Below are positions 54,273 to 63,800 of a DNA stretch of 64,000 bases, piece by piece. Each line of letters starts with the position of its first letter. Position 1 is the stretch's first letter. A model generated the notes under the pieces. The model was not told where the DNA came from. It did no database searches and saw only the letters and a list, made by a program, of their open reading frames with translations. The stretch is from positions 1-64,000 of the forward strand of contig JAIOZA010000003.1 in the NCBI GenBank assembly GCA_021740825.1, written 5' to 3'. Position numbers and translations under genes: made by a program. This DNA is from Bacteroidia bacterium. Its GTDB lineage: Bacteria > Bacteroidota > Bacteroidia > B-17B0 > Aurantibacillaceae.

Positions 54273-55628
54273 ATGGAATTAAATACCCTTACTGCTATTT
54301 CACCTGTTGACGGACGTTACCGAAAAGTAACAAACGAATTAGCAGCTTACTTTTCGGAATTCGGATTAATTAGATACCGTGTGCAAGTTGAAATTGATTA
54401 TTTTATCTTATTGTCACAACAAGGTTTACCTCAATTACCAAAATTAAACGAAAGTCAAATCACAAACTTAAAAACAGTTTACCAAAACTTTTCGTTTGCA
54501 GATGCAGAGGTGATTAAAGAAACTGAAAAAACAACCAATCATGATGTAAAAGCAGTTGAGTATTTCATTAAAGAAAAATTAAAAGCACAAGGTTTAGAAA
54601 ACTATTTGGAGTTTGTACACTTTGGTTTAACATCTCAGGATATAAATAATACATCAATTCCATTGTCGCTTAAACATGCTACTAAAGATGTAGTATTGCC
54701 AAACTTAACACAAGTAACTGATAAATTAACTAGCCTTGCTAAAGACTGGAAACACGTTTCATTATTGGCGCGTACTCACGGTCAGCCGGCTTCTCCAACT
54801 CGTTTAGGGAAAGAAATATATGTATTTGTTGAGCGCTTACAAATTCAAATCAATCAATTAAATGCTATTCCTTTTTCTGCAAAATTTGGAGGTGCTACTG
54901 GTAATTTTAATGCGCATTATGTAGCTTATCCAAAAAACGACTGGATTAAATTTGGGAACGAATTTGTAAATAATACGCTTGGGTTAAGCCGCAGTCAGTT
55001 TACTACACAAATTGAGCATTACGATAATATTGCAGCTTATTGTGATGCGTTAAAAAGAATCAATACCATACTGATAGATTTATGTCGTGATATTTGGACA
55101 TACGTGAGCATGGAATATTTTAAACAAAAATTGAAGGCAGGAGAAATTGGATCTTCAGCTATGCCACATAAAGTAAATCCTATTGATTTTGAAAATGCTG
55201 AAGGTAATTTGGGAATAGCAAATGCCATCTTAGAACATTTATCTGCTAAGCTTCCATTATCTCGTTTACAAAGAGATTTAACTGATAGTACAGTATTAAG
55301 AAATTTAGGGGTTCCTGTTGCACATATTTTAATTTCTTATAAAAGCATTTTAAAAGGCTTGGATAAATTAATATTAAACGAAGAAATTTTTAATAGAGAT
55401 TTAGAAAATAATTGGGCAGTAGTTGCGGAAGCGGTTCAAACAATTTTACGTAGAGAAGGCTATCCAAAACCATACGAAGCATTGAAAGACTTAACGCGTA
55501 CTAATACGCAAATAACTAAAGATTCGATGCATACATTTATTAATAATTTAAATGTAAGCGTTGAGGTAAAAGAAGAATTATTACAAATTACACCTCAAAA
55601 CTTTGTAGGACAAAATCCGGAGTTTTAA
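54273..55628 (+). CDS. purB: Adenylosuccinate lyase
   Basis: 451 residues, of the longer E. coli-like type. The fumarase/aspartase signature GSSAMPHKVNPIDFENAEG lies near residues 293-311, with the catalytic Ser loop, and the second active-site region is LLARTHGQPASPTRLGKE with His near 172. The enzyme acts twice in purine metabolism, on SAICAR and on adenylosuccinate. Its partner purN is in this window at 7313. A hairpin repeat lies right after its stop. Confidence 0.96.
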   Translation: MELNTLTAISPVDGRYRKVTNELAAYFSEFGLIRYRVQVEIDYFILLSQQGLPQLPKLNESQITNLKTVYQNFSFADAEVIKETEKTTNHDVKAVEYFIKEKLKAQGLENYLEFVHFGLTSQDINNTSIPLSLKHATKDVVLPNLTQVTDKLTSLAKDWKHVSLLARTHGQPASPTRLGKEIYVFVERLQIQINQLNAIPFSAKFGGATGNFNAHYVAYPKNDWIKFGNEFVNNTLGLSRSQFTTQIEHYDNIAAYCDALKRINTILIDLCRDIWTYVSMEYFKQKLKAGEIGSSAMPHKVNPIDFENAEGNLGIANAILEHLSAKLPLSRLQRDLTDSTVLRNLGVPVAHILISYKSILKGLDKLILNEEIFNRDLENNWAVVAEAVQTILRREGYPKPYEALKDLTRTNTQITKDSMHTFINNLNVSVEVKEELLQITPQNFVGQNPEF

Positions 55629-55630
55629 CC

Positions 55631-55681
55631 TTTCGACCCCGCTCAGGGTGACATTTTTGTCAGTTCGAGCGCAGTCGAGAA
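55631..55681. repeat. Hairpin repeat, copy 3
   Basis: TTTCGACCCCGCTCAGGGTGACA and TGTCAGTTCGAGCGCAGTCGAGAA are inverse relatives separated by TTTT. The arms here point outward, the opposite of the order at 12168. It lies directly between purB and the glycosyltransferase gene. Confidence 0.8.
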
Positions 55682-55691
55682 CAAACAAAAA

Positions 55692-56564
55692 ATGAAAGTA
55701 GCTGGTTTCACAATCATACGCAATGCGATAAAATTTGATTATCCTGTGGTTGAAGCCATTACTTCTATTTTGCCGATATGCGATGAATTTATTGTAGCAG
55801 TAGGTAATAGCGAAGATGGCACTTTACAATTGATTAAAAACATCAACTCTCCAAAAATTAAAATTATTGAAACTGTTTGGGATGGTTCACTTCGTCAAGG
55901 AGGACAAGTACTTGCCATTGAAACTAACAAAGCATTTGATGTCATTAGTAAAGATGTTGATTGGTGTTTTTATATTCAGAGCGACGAGTGTGTCCACGAA
56001 AAACATTTAGCATCAATTAAAGAAGCGATGCAGAAATACAATGACGATAAACAAGTTGAAGGTTTATTATTTAATTACGTCCATTTTTATGGCACATATA
56101 ATTACGTTGGTAATTCTCGTCGATGGTATCGTAAAGAAATAAGAATTATTAAAAACGATAAAAGCATTCGTTCTTATAAAGATGCACAAGGATTTAGAAA
56201 AACTGATAATAGCAAATTACATGTTAAACCAATCAGTGCAGAAATTTATCATTATGGTTGGGTAAAGCCTCCAAAGGCTCAACAAGCTAAGCAAGAGAAT
56301 TTTCATAAGATGTGGCATGATGATGAATGGATGAAAAAAAACATTGCTAAGGTAGAAGAGTTTGATTATTCTCAAATAGATATCCTGGAAGAATTTAAAG
56401 GCACACATCCAAAAGTTATTCAGGAACGTATTAACGCTGCTAATTGGAATTTTAAATTTGATAAATCCCAAATCAAATTAACTGCAAAAAATAAAATTTT
56501 ATTATTGATAGAAAAAACTACTGGCTGGAAAGTTGGAGAGTATAAAAATTATAAAATAAAATAA
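55692..56564 (+). CDS. Family 2-type glycosyltransferase
   Basis: 290 residues with a GT-A fold. MKVAGFTIIRNAIKFDYP starts the first strand, DEFIVAVGNSEDGTLQLI holds the nucleotide-sugar binding region, and CFYIQSDECVHEKH provides the DxD-like SDE motif near residue 96. The C-terminal half contains HYGWVKPPKAQ, a conserved segment of this group. The acceptor is unknown; envelope polysaccharide is a reasonable guess. It starts 10 bases after the hairpin repeat. Confidence 0.85.
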   Translation: MKVAGFTIIRNAIKFDYPVVEAITSILPICDEFIVAVGNSEDGTLQLIKNINSPKIKIIETVWDGSLRQGGQVLAIETNKAFDVISKDVDWCFYIQSDECVHEKHLASIKEAMQKYNDDKQVEGLLFNYVHFYGTYNYVGNSRRWYRKEIRIIKNDKSIRSYKDAQGFRKTDNSKLHVKPISAEIYHYGWVKPPKAQQAKQENFHKMWHDDEWMKKNIAKVEEFDYSQIDILEEFKGTHPKVIQERINAANWNFKFDKSQIKLTAKNKILLLIEKTTGWKVGEYKNYKIK

Positions 56565-56635
56565 TTGCAAGTAATAAAAATTGAATAGAAGTGTATTAAC
56601 TTAACCCCCATTTTTATCATCAAAAAAATTTTGTA

Positions 56636-58030
56636 ATGCTTGGTAGTAAATTATTTAACCTTTTAAAAGATCTTAGCACTGCTGATCGAAAGTTATTATT
56701 TTATAAAGAAAAAAAGACTGAAGATAAGCGGTTTAAGCAATTCATCTATTTATTAAAATCTAATCTTAATACCGCAGATGATTTTAATAAAAGTTTGATG
56801 CAAATAAAAAACACTTTTTATTCTGGGCAATCTGAAAAAATAAAAAATGATCACATTAGGCGTCTTATTGATTTTTGTATAAAACAAATCGAAGATTTAA
56901 AAATTGATCAGTTTATAAAAGATAATGCCAGTATAAGAAATTATATATTAACAAAAGTTTATAATAAAACACAAACTAGAACTAGTTACCAAGATTATCT
57001 TTCTAAGTTATATAATAGTGCAAAAGATTCAAATGAGTTTTGGATCATGAACTATTATATTAATAAAATGGCTAATTTAAAATTGCTAAGTCAAACCGAT
57101 GATGATTTTAAGGAATGGAGAAATTTACTATCATCACAAATTAATTTAATTCAAGAGTTTTATCACGAGGAAATTGGTAATGTTTATAGCAAGATTGGAT
57201 CTTCCTACGTTGACGATAGAACTACTTTAAACCAGTTTAAGTCGCAATTTTTAAATCAAGATTACATCTTAAAGCAAATTGAAATAATTCCTAATTTAAA
57301 AGTTAAAGCTAATTTGTATCTCACTCTTGCTCGCTTTAACTTTGAGGACGAAGTTAAATATGCGTTTTATTCAACAACTGCTATCAGAATAATTAAAAAT
57401 GTGGATGATAGCGATTCCGATTTAATACGAAGAAAAATATTCTTTGCATCCTTTCTTCACGCTTTTCATTTTAATCATTCTTACTCTGTATTAAAGAAAT
57501 TGTTATTAAAAATAATTTCGTTTAACAAAAAAGCCCAATTTGAAGAACCAAAAATATATTTTTACTTGTTTCTAATTCAAATTGTAAAAAATGACAAAGA
57601 AGGCGATTTAAACTATTATAACGTAAATGCTAAAAAATATTTCAGCGAAGAAGAATTCACTTACTTCTATAATTTTTTAGAAGCCTTACAGTTTTATAAA
57701 TCAAATGATTATAAGAGTACTAAAAGAGTTCTAAATAAACTATCTCTTGTAAAAAATCCATATATAGTATCTTGGTCTAATTGCCTTGAGATTATTACTA
57801 ATTACAAACAAGGAAATGTAGATTTAACCGAACGATTAATTTTAAAGGAATTTAAGAAGTTAGCTTCAAACTCAAATCGCATTTTTACTATCAATTCTTC
57901 TATTGTTGTAACTGTAAAAATAGCTAACCTCATAAACTTAAAAATTCCAAAAAATTATGATGAATTGTTTTTAAGAAGTACGAAGTTATCTCCAATTCAC
58001 AACTTTATGATTGATTCGATTAATCACTAA
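56636..58030 (+). CDS. Unknown 464-residue helical protein
   Basis: No domain is recognised. The protein is rich in Lys, Asn, Phe and Tyr, almost entirely helical, with TPR-like spacing of aromatic residues in the second half (for example YFYLFLIQIVKNDKEGDLNYY). There is no signal peptide or membrane helix. The start MLGSKLFNLLKDLSTADRKLL has a tidy amphipathic helix. Bacteroidota genomes often carry such lone, fast-evolving helical proteins. The neighbours are a glycosyltransferase and a T9SS cargo gene and give no clue. Confidence 0.7.
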   Translation: MLGSKLFNLLKDLSTADRKLLFYKEKKTEDKRFKQFIYLLKSNLNTADDFNKSLMQIKNTFYSGQSEKIKNDHIRRLIDFCIKQIEDLKIDQFIKDNASIRNYILTKVYNKTQTRTSYQDYLSKLYNSAKDSNEFWIMNYYINKMANLKLLSQTDDDFKEWRNLLSSQINLIQEFYHEEIGNVYSKIGSSYVDDRTTLNQFKSQFLNQDYILKQIEIIPNLKVKANLYLTLARFNFEDEVKYAFYSTTAIRIIKNVDDSDSDLIRRKIFFASFLHAFHFNHSYSVLKKLLLKIISFNKKAQFEEPKIYFYLFLIQIVKNDKEGDLNYYNVNAKKYFSEEEFTYFYNFLEALQFYKSNDYKSTKRVLNKLSLVKNPYIVSWSNCLEIITNYKQGNVDLTERLILKEFKKLASNSNRIFTINSSIVVTVKIANLINLKIPKNYDELFLRSTKLSPIHNFMIDSINH

Positions 58031-58179
58031 ATGTTTTTAGTAAGTATCTAATCCTTTACATCTATTATTTTGTATTATGAAACTAATAGGACAAATTGAC
58101 TATTGTATCATTTTATTATTGGAAGTGATTTCTTAAATTCATCTATAATTATAAAAAAATAATTTAACCTTATTAGTAA

Positions 58180-59316
58180 ATGAATAAACAAGTATTCATA
58201 TCTGTAATATTTTTACTTTTTGCTTTATTTAGTAATGCGCAAGTTACAATATTAGATAATTTTACTGATGGTAATTTTACAACAAATCCTACTTGGAATA
58301 TTCAATCTGGAACCTGTGGTATTGCTTTAAATCAAATACAAAACACGTCCACAAGCGCTATAATCTCGACGCCTTTTTCTATTGCATGCGAAGAGTGGGC
58401 CTTTGAAATTGATCTTGAAACTGACGTAGATGCATTTGTTCGCTACTATTTTTATTTAAAAGATAGTCCAAATCCAGCAAATAGTTTGGCTGACGGTTAT
58501 TATGTTCATGTTGATGGATATAATCGCATTTTTACTTTTAGAAGGCTGGATAACGCATCTGCTGTCATCCTAATAAGCTACACAGCTTCTTCAAATATAG
58601 CAGGAGCTGCCTTAGGCATAAAAGTTGTAAAAACTAATGACACTTGGGAGCTATTTGTAAATAATATATCGAGAGGAACAGCTTCTGACGCTACCTATGA
58701 CATGAGTCAATGCCAATATCAGGCTATATGGATTACCGCAGGTATTGCTTCTGACAATCATAGAGTTGATAATATTACTTATAAAGCGGTAAGTACTTTG
58801 CCAATTGAATTAACTAATTTCGATTACAGTTGTAACAATGAAACATTAAAATTAAATTGGTCAACAGCTTCGGAAACTAATAATGACTATTTTTTGGTGT
58901 TGGGCAGTGCTGATGGAATGGAGTGGATAGAAGTTGGTAAAGTAGCAGGTGCAAATAATAGTATTAATAAACTAAATTATAATTTTAATATACCAAAACA
59001 CTATTCAAACTTAAATTATTATAAGTTAAAGCAAGTTGATTTTGACAACTCTTATTCATACTCGAACATATTATATGTTGATTGCCAATCGAAAAACAAA
59101 ATTGAAATCTTTCCTAACCCATTTGCTGATGAGCTGAATTTAAAAGTTCAGTCAAATGAACTAGTCCCATATCAAATATCAACCGTTTTAAGCCAAGTGG
59201 TTAATTCAGGTTATGTCAATTCTGAAAGCAGTACCATTAAATTATCAGAATTACCTTCAGGCATTTATTTTATTAAAGTAAATAACTCCAATTCACATAA
59301 AATTATTAAACAATAA
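58180..59316 (+). CDS. Secreted protein with T9SS type A sorting domain
   Basis: 378 residues: signal peptide (1-20), a concanavalin-like beta domain (about 22-205) beginning VTILDNFTDGNFTTNPTW with FRRLDNAS in its middle, a linker LPIELTNFDYSCNNETLKL that starts a fibronectin-like domain (about 208-300), and a sorting domain from IFPNPFADELNLKVQ. This is a frequent Bacteroidota surface-protein layout. The ligand is unknown; carbohydrate is possible. It precedes the giant SprB-repeat gene. Confidence 0.82.
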   Translation: MNKQVFISVIFLLFALFSNAQVTILDNFTDGNFTTNPTWNIQSGTCGIALNQIQNTSTSAIISTPFSIACEEWAFEIDLETDVDAFVRYYFYLKDSPNPANSLADGYYVHVDGYNRIFTFRRLDNASAVILISYTASSNIAGAALGIKVVKTNDTWELFVNNISRGTASDATYDMSQCQYQAIWITAGIASDNHRVDNITYKAVSTLPIELTNFDYSCNNETLKLNWSTASETNNDYFLVLGSADGMEWIEVGKVAGANNSINKLNYNFNIPKHYSNLNYYKLKQVDFDNSYSYSNILYVDCQSKNKIEIFPNPFADELNLKVQSNELVPYQISTVLSQVVNSGYVNSESSTIKLSELPSGIYFIKVNNSNSHKIIKQ

Positions 59317-59443
59317 GTTGTTCAAGTTTAGTTAGGTTGCGAAATTATAATTTGCCCCTAACTAGTAGGACAATTGTGCATATAAATTATTGCTTTTTTA
59401 TTTTTTTTAATCGTTTTTAGTGCAATGTTTTTATCCCATAACT

Positions 59444-62400
59444 ATGCGTATAATTTTAATGAATTCAATTTATTTCAAAATAAAAAATAGGAGATCTCTC
59501 GCAATTATAATCTTAATCTTATTTTGTTTTAATTTACAATCACAAATTGTAATTAATGAAATTCAGGTGCAACCTGCAGGAAGCAGTTCAGCATCTAATC
59601 CACAAAATTTGGTTGATTGCACGCCAAATGCAGGAGCTGAATTTATAGAGTTGTACAATACAAATCCTTGTAATGCTGTTGATATTAGTTGCTATATTTT
59701 AGCAAATAATATTGCCGGCACTTCGGTGGCGGCTCACGGGGGATTTAGATTTCCTGCAGGAACTATTATTCCTCCTTTAGGATTTGTGTCAATTGGTGGA
59801 GCAAATTCGGGAGCAACATTTAATTTAAATACATTATGTGGTACCGCAAACTTAAATATTAATCCTGCTGGTAGATGGTATTTACCAAATGGAGATGGAT
59901 ATATGATGCTGTATAATGCTAGTGGTAATGTTGTGGATGCAATTTACTGGACTCTCGGTGCAGGAGAAGCTTCTAAATGGGGAACAGATACAGATATTAA
60001 TACAAATCCAACAAGAATTCCAGCAGGAACTGCATCATGTCCCACAGTATTATCTCTTTCAGGCCCCGCAAATTTAGCTATCGGATTAGCGGAATATATT
60101 GGCCAATCCTCAAGTGGCGGATTTTCAACTTCTAGGCAAACAGATGGAAGTTCTGTTTGGGTGCGAAATGCAGCAGGTACAATAAATACATGTAATGGCT
60201 CCTGCAATATTTCAACAAGCACATTTTCTATCACAACGGCAATTTCAAATCCAACTTGTACTTCCACAAACGGAGCGATAACTATAACCCCTAATCCACA
60301 AGGCAATTATACATATACATGGACGGCACCTGCAATAAGCTCAACAAATTCAGCAACTGGATTAACAGCGGGACAATATTCAGTAGCAATAAGTAATGGA
60401 AGTTGTATTACTAATACTACCATAGTTTTATCAGCGGTTCCTTGTTCTAACTATTGCCAACCTAATGGCAACTTAGCTATTTTTTCAAATTATGATGGAG
60501 GTATACTTACAATAAATGTTGATCAAAATATTCCCAATCTAAAAGTAGGTATCTGCACCTACGAGCCAATACAAGTTAATTTTACAGGCCCATTTGTTGC
60601 AAATGTAACACAAGTAATTTATGCTGGATTTAATTCAAATCAAAACAATAATAATTGCAATTTAGGAAATTTCCCAACTTCTATTACTGGAGTTCCTGCT
60701 GGTATTGTTACTATAAACCCGCCATTATCGCCTCCGTTGGTTGGATATACACCAGTTCATAATAATGGGGCAGGGCCATGGGGAGGGCAGATGATTGGAA
60801 CTGCTGGAAATTGCGATACCACTATTAATGGTGGTGGAGGTAATACGCCGGATGAAATTGTTTATTATTTTCAGCAAGCTACCGCAGGCACTTTATTATT
60901 TCATCAAACTCAGTACAATTGTTGGATAAATCAAACATTAAATATTTCGGCAGGTGGCAACTGTTGTATCTTACCGGGCAATACATCATGCCCTCCTATT
61001 TCATTATCAGTTTTAAGCAGTTCTAATGTCTCATGCTTTGGAGGATCTAATGGTGCCGCAACAATAGTAGGAAATGGAAGTGCAGGTCCGTATACATACA
61101 CTTGGACACCCGGAAATCTAAGCAGCGCTTCTCAAACCTCCTTATCTGCCGGAACTTATACAATTAATGTAACAGATGTTAATCAATGCTCTGGAACAGG
61201 AACGATTTCTATTTCGCAACCAACTACATCTATAAGTGCAGTGATAACAGCTACAACTCATGCCGGATGTGGTGGCGGATCATCTTCAACGATTTTTTGG
61301 ACAGAAGATTTTGGTGTTGGATGCAACCAAGGAGCATTAGCATCTGTTTATACAGGAACTAACGGTTCGTGGACTGTAACCAATACAGGAATAAATGATG
61401 CATCAGCAAATCAATGGTTTGTTAGTGCTACTGAAGCTGGCATGGGAGTTGGAAATTGTGGGGATGGGTGCTTAGGTAGTTTTACAAATAATAGAACGTT
61501 ACATATTTCTAATGTTTCAACCTCTCCTGCAGCTTTTATTTTTTGCCCAGCTGGCGATTGTGGTGCAGCGTATGATACAGGTATTGGTTTTAGCAACGTT
61601 GCAGCAGATAAAAGAGCAGAATCTCCGCAAATTAATTGTTTAGGCAAATCAAACATTTCACTTAATTTTAATTATATAGAAGGTGGAGCTACAACCATTG
61701 ATGATGCTACGTTATGGTATTTTGATGGTGCGATTTGGAATCAAATTGATAACATGCCTAAAACGATTGTTTGTAGCAGTGGTCAAGGACAATGGGCAGC
61801 AAGAAATATTGTATTACCTGCTTCTGCAAATAATAATCCGAATATTAAAATTGGATTTAGATGGGTAAATAATGATGATGGCGCAGGAACCGATCCATCC
61901 TTTGCGGTAGATGATATTTCATTAACAGCTAGCTCTACAAATGGAGCATCAGGTGGAGCAACCGTAACGGTTAGTGGAGGAACACCTTCGTATACTTATA
62001 GTTGGATTCCAAGTGGAGGAACTACGGCAGGCGTAACTAATTTATCTGCTGGTAGTAATTCGGTTTTAGTAACCGATGCAAATGGTTGCATAGCATTGGC
62101 AACTACAAATATTTCTTCAACTGCTGGTCCTACTGTTGCAATTTCATCGCAAGCGAATGTAACTTGTTTTGGAGCAAACACAGGGACTGCAACAATTAAT
62201 ACTTCAGGAGGCACGGCACCTTATTCCTATACTTGGACACCTGGAAATTTAAGCAGTGCTGCTCAAACTTCTTTATCATCTGGAATATATACAATTAATG
62301 TAGCAGATGTCAACCAGTGTGCTGGCGCGGCAACACTAACTATTTCTCAACCAACTTCAGCCCTAACAGCTATTATCTCCTCAACTTCAGCAACTGGTTG

Positions 62401-63322
62401 TGGCACTAGTACAGGTGGTGCAACCGTATCTGCTACTGGTGGAACACCAGGTTATACTTACAGTTGGACTCCAAGTGGCGGGACTACTGCAAGTGTTGCA
62501 AATTTATCCACCGGAAGCAATTCGGTAACCGTTATAGATAATAACGGATGTTCGATTATGGTGATAGCAACTATTATTACAGCATCTGGTCCAACATTAT
62601 CTGTACTTTCTCAAACAAATATATTGTGTAATAATGATGCAACAGGTTTAGCCACAATAAATGCTAATGGCGGCTTAGCTCCTTATACTTATTCATGGGT
62701 GCCAACTGGCGGCAATAGTAATTCTGCATCGGGTTTAACAGCTGGAGATTACACAATAACAGTTACAGATGCCTCGCAATGTGAAAGTTTAATTAATTTA
62801 ACTATTACTGAAGCTCTACCGATATCATTTACATTATCTTCATCGCCCGCTTTATGCGGAAATGTTGGTGGATCGGCAACTGTAACTGCAACTGGTGGGG
62901 TTGCTCCATTAACTATTTTATGGGCTGATGGCAGCAGCAATGCTACAATCGGTAATTTAACAGCAGGATCATATTTTGTAACTATTACAGATGCTAACAA
63001 TTGTTCCGAATCAGGTAATGTGGTTGTTGAATTATTATCAACGCAAACAATTAATGGAACGCCTTGCATTATTGAAATTCCAAATATTATTACACCTAAT
63101 AATGATAATGTGAATGACTTTTTTAAAATTAAGAATTTAGAATATTTTCCTAATACTTCTGTGAGTATTTTTAATCGATGGGGAACAAAACTATATGAGA
63201 ATGCTAATTATAAAAACGAATGGAACGCTGATGGCATTTCGGATGGAACTTACTTTTATATAATTACCGTTACAAAAGATCAGCAGTACAAAGGTTATGT
63301 TACTGTATTTAGAACTAACTAA
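59444..63322 (+). CDS. Giant lamin-tail / SprB-repeat protein with T9SS type B domain
   Basis: About 1292 residues. After a signal region (ending near LQSQ) a lamin-tail domain starts IVINEIQVQPAG and AEFIELYNTNPCNAVDISC. Then follow about eight SprB-type repeats, each with C-x-G-x-x-G and PYTYTWTPGNLSS-like cores. A jelly-roll domain of about 215 residues (starting IFWTEDFGVGCNQG) is inserted inside one repeat. The last 90 residues (IITPNNDNVNDFFKI onward) are the gliding-associated C-terminal domain, T9SS type B. It resembles gliding adhesins such as SprB. Starts at 59444 or 59459 are possible; a GTG at 59420 is less likely. Confidence 0.88.
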   Translation: MRIILMNSIYFKIKNRRSLAIIILILFCFNLQSQIVINEIQVQPAGSSSASNPQNLVDCTPNAGAEFIELYNTNPCNAVDISCYILANNIAGTSVAAHGGFRFPAGTIIPPLGFVSIGGANSGATFNLNTLCGTANLNINPAGRWYLPNGDGYMMLYNASGNVVDAIYWTLGAGEASKWGTDTDINTNPTRIPAGTASCPTVLSLSGPANLAIGLAEYIGQSSSGGFSTSRQTDGSSVWVRNAAGTINTCNGSCNISTSTFSITTAISNPTCTSTNGAITITPNPQGNYTYTWTAPAISSTNSATGLTAGQYSVAISNGSCITNTTIVLSAVPCSNYCQPNGNLAIFSNYDGGILTINVDQNIPNLKVGICTYEPIQVNFTGPFVANVTQVIYAGFNSNQNNNNCNLGNFPTSITGVPAGIVTINPPLSPPLVGYTPVHNNGAGPWGGQMIGTAGNCDTTINGGGGNTPDEIVYYFQQATAGTLLFHQTQYNCWINQTLNISAGGNCCILPGNTSCPPISLSVLSSSNVSCFGGSNGAATIVGNGSAGPYTYTWTPGNLSSASQTSLSAGTYTINVTDVNQCSGTGTISISQPTTSISAVITATTHAGCGGGSSSTIFWTEDFGVGCNQGALASVYTGTNGSWTVTNTGINDASANQWFVSATEAGMGVGNCGDGCLGSFTNNRTLHISNVSTSPAAFIFCPAGDCGAAYDTGIGFSNVAADKRAESPQINCLGKSNISLNFNYIEGGATTIDDATLWYFDGAIWNQIDNMPKTIVCSSGQGQWAARNIVLPASANNNPNIKIGFRWVNNDDGAGTDPSFAVDDISLTASSTNGASGGATVTVSGGTPSYTYSWIPSGGTTAGVTNLSAGSNSVLVTDANGCIALATTNISSTAGPTVAISSQANVTCFGANTGTATINTSGGTAPYSYTWTPGNLSSAAQTSLSSGIYTINVADVNQCAGAATLTISQPTSALTAIISSTSATGCGTSTGGATVSATGGTPGYTYSWTPSGGTTASVANLSTGSNSVTVIDNNGCSIMVIATIITASGPTLSVLSQTNILCNNDATGLATINANGGLAPYTYSWVPTGGNSNSASGLTAGDYTITVTDASQCESLINLTITEALPISFTLSSSPALCGNVGGSATVTATGGVAPLTILWADGSSNATIGNLTAGSYFVTITDANNCSESGNVVVELLSTQTINGTPCIIEIPNIITPNNDNVNDFFKIKNLEYFPNTSVSIFNRWGTKLYENANYKNEWNADGISDGTYFYIITVTKDQQYKGYVTVFRTN

Positions 63323-63359
63323 AACAGAAAAACGCAGCGATTGTTCCTCATGATAACGG

Positions 63360-63800
63360 CTACCTTTTAGATTGAAAAAAATCTTTTAATATTTTTGAGC
63401 ACTCATTTTCTAACACTCCTTTTATAACTGTTGTTTTGGGATGAAGGATAGTTTGATTTATTTTACTAAATCCTTTTTTTTCATCACTAGCGCCATAAAT
63501 AATTTTAGTGATATGACTCCAGTGAAGCGCTCCCGCACACATTAAACAAGGTTCTAAGGTTACGTATAGGGTGCAATCATTTAAGTACTTACCGCCAATT
63601 GCATTTGCAGCAGAAGTTATGGCTTGCATTTCAGCATGAGCGGTCACGTCAATTAATCGCTCGGTAAAATTATGAGCCCTTGCAATTATTTTTTTGTCAG
63701 CAACAATTACTGCACCAACAGGAACTTCGTCTGCATCAAAAGCTTTGCGAGCTTCTTTCAACGCTTCGTTCATAAAATAATCATCAGAGTATAATTCCAC
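63360..63800 (-). CDS. tadA: tRNA-specific adenosine deaminase
   Basis: 146 residues. The zinc site is His55 and Glu57 in HAEMQAI and Cys85-Cys88 in PCLMC. The N-terminal YFMNEALKEARKA and DEVPVGAVIV match TadA, which converts A34 to inosine in tRNA-Arg. The start is a GTG at 63800 overlapping the gltX stop as TAGTG; the next ATG (residue 10) would cut off the conserved first helix, so GTG is preferred. A guanine deaminase-like relative is possible but less likely. Confidence 0.9.
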   Translation of the reverse strand: MELYSDDYFMNEALKEARKAFDADEVPVGAVIVADKKIIARAHNFTERLIDVTAHAEMQAITSAANAIGGKYLNDCTLYVTLEPCLMCAGALHWSHITKIIYGASDEKKGFSKINQTILHPKTTVIKGVLENECSKILKDFFQSKR

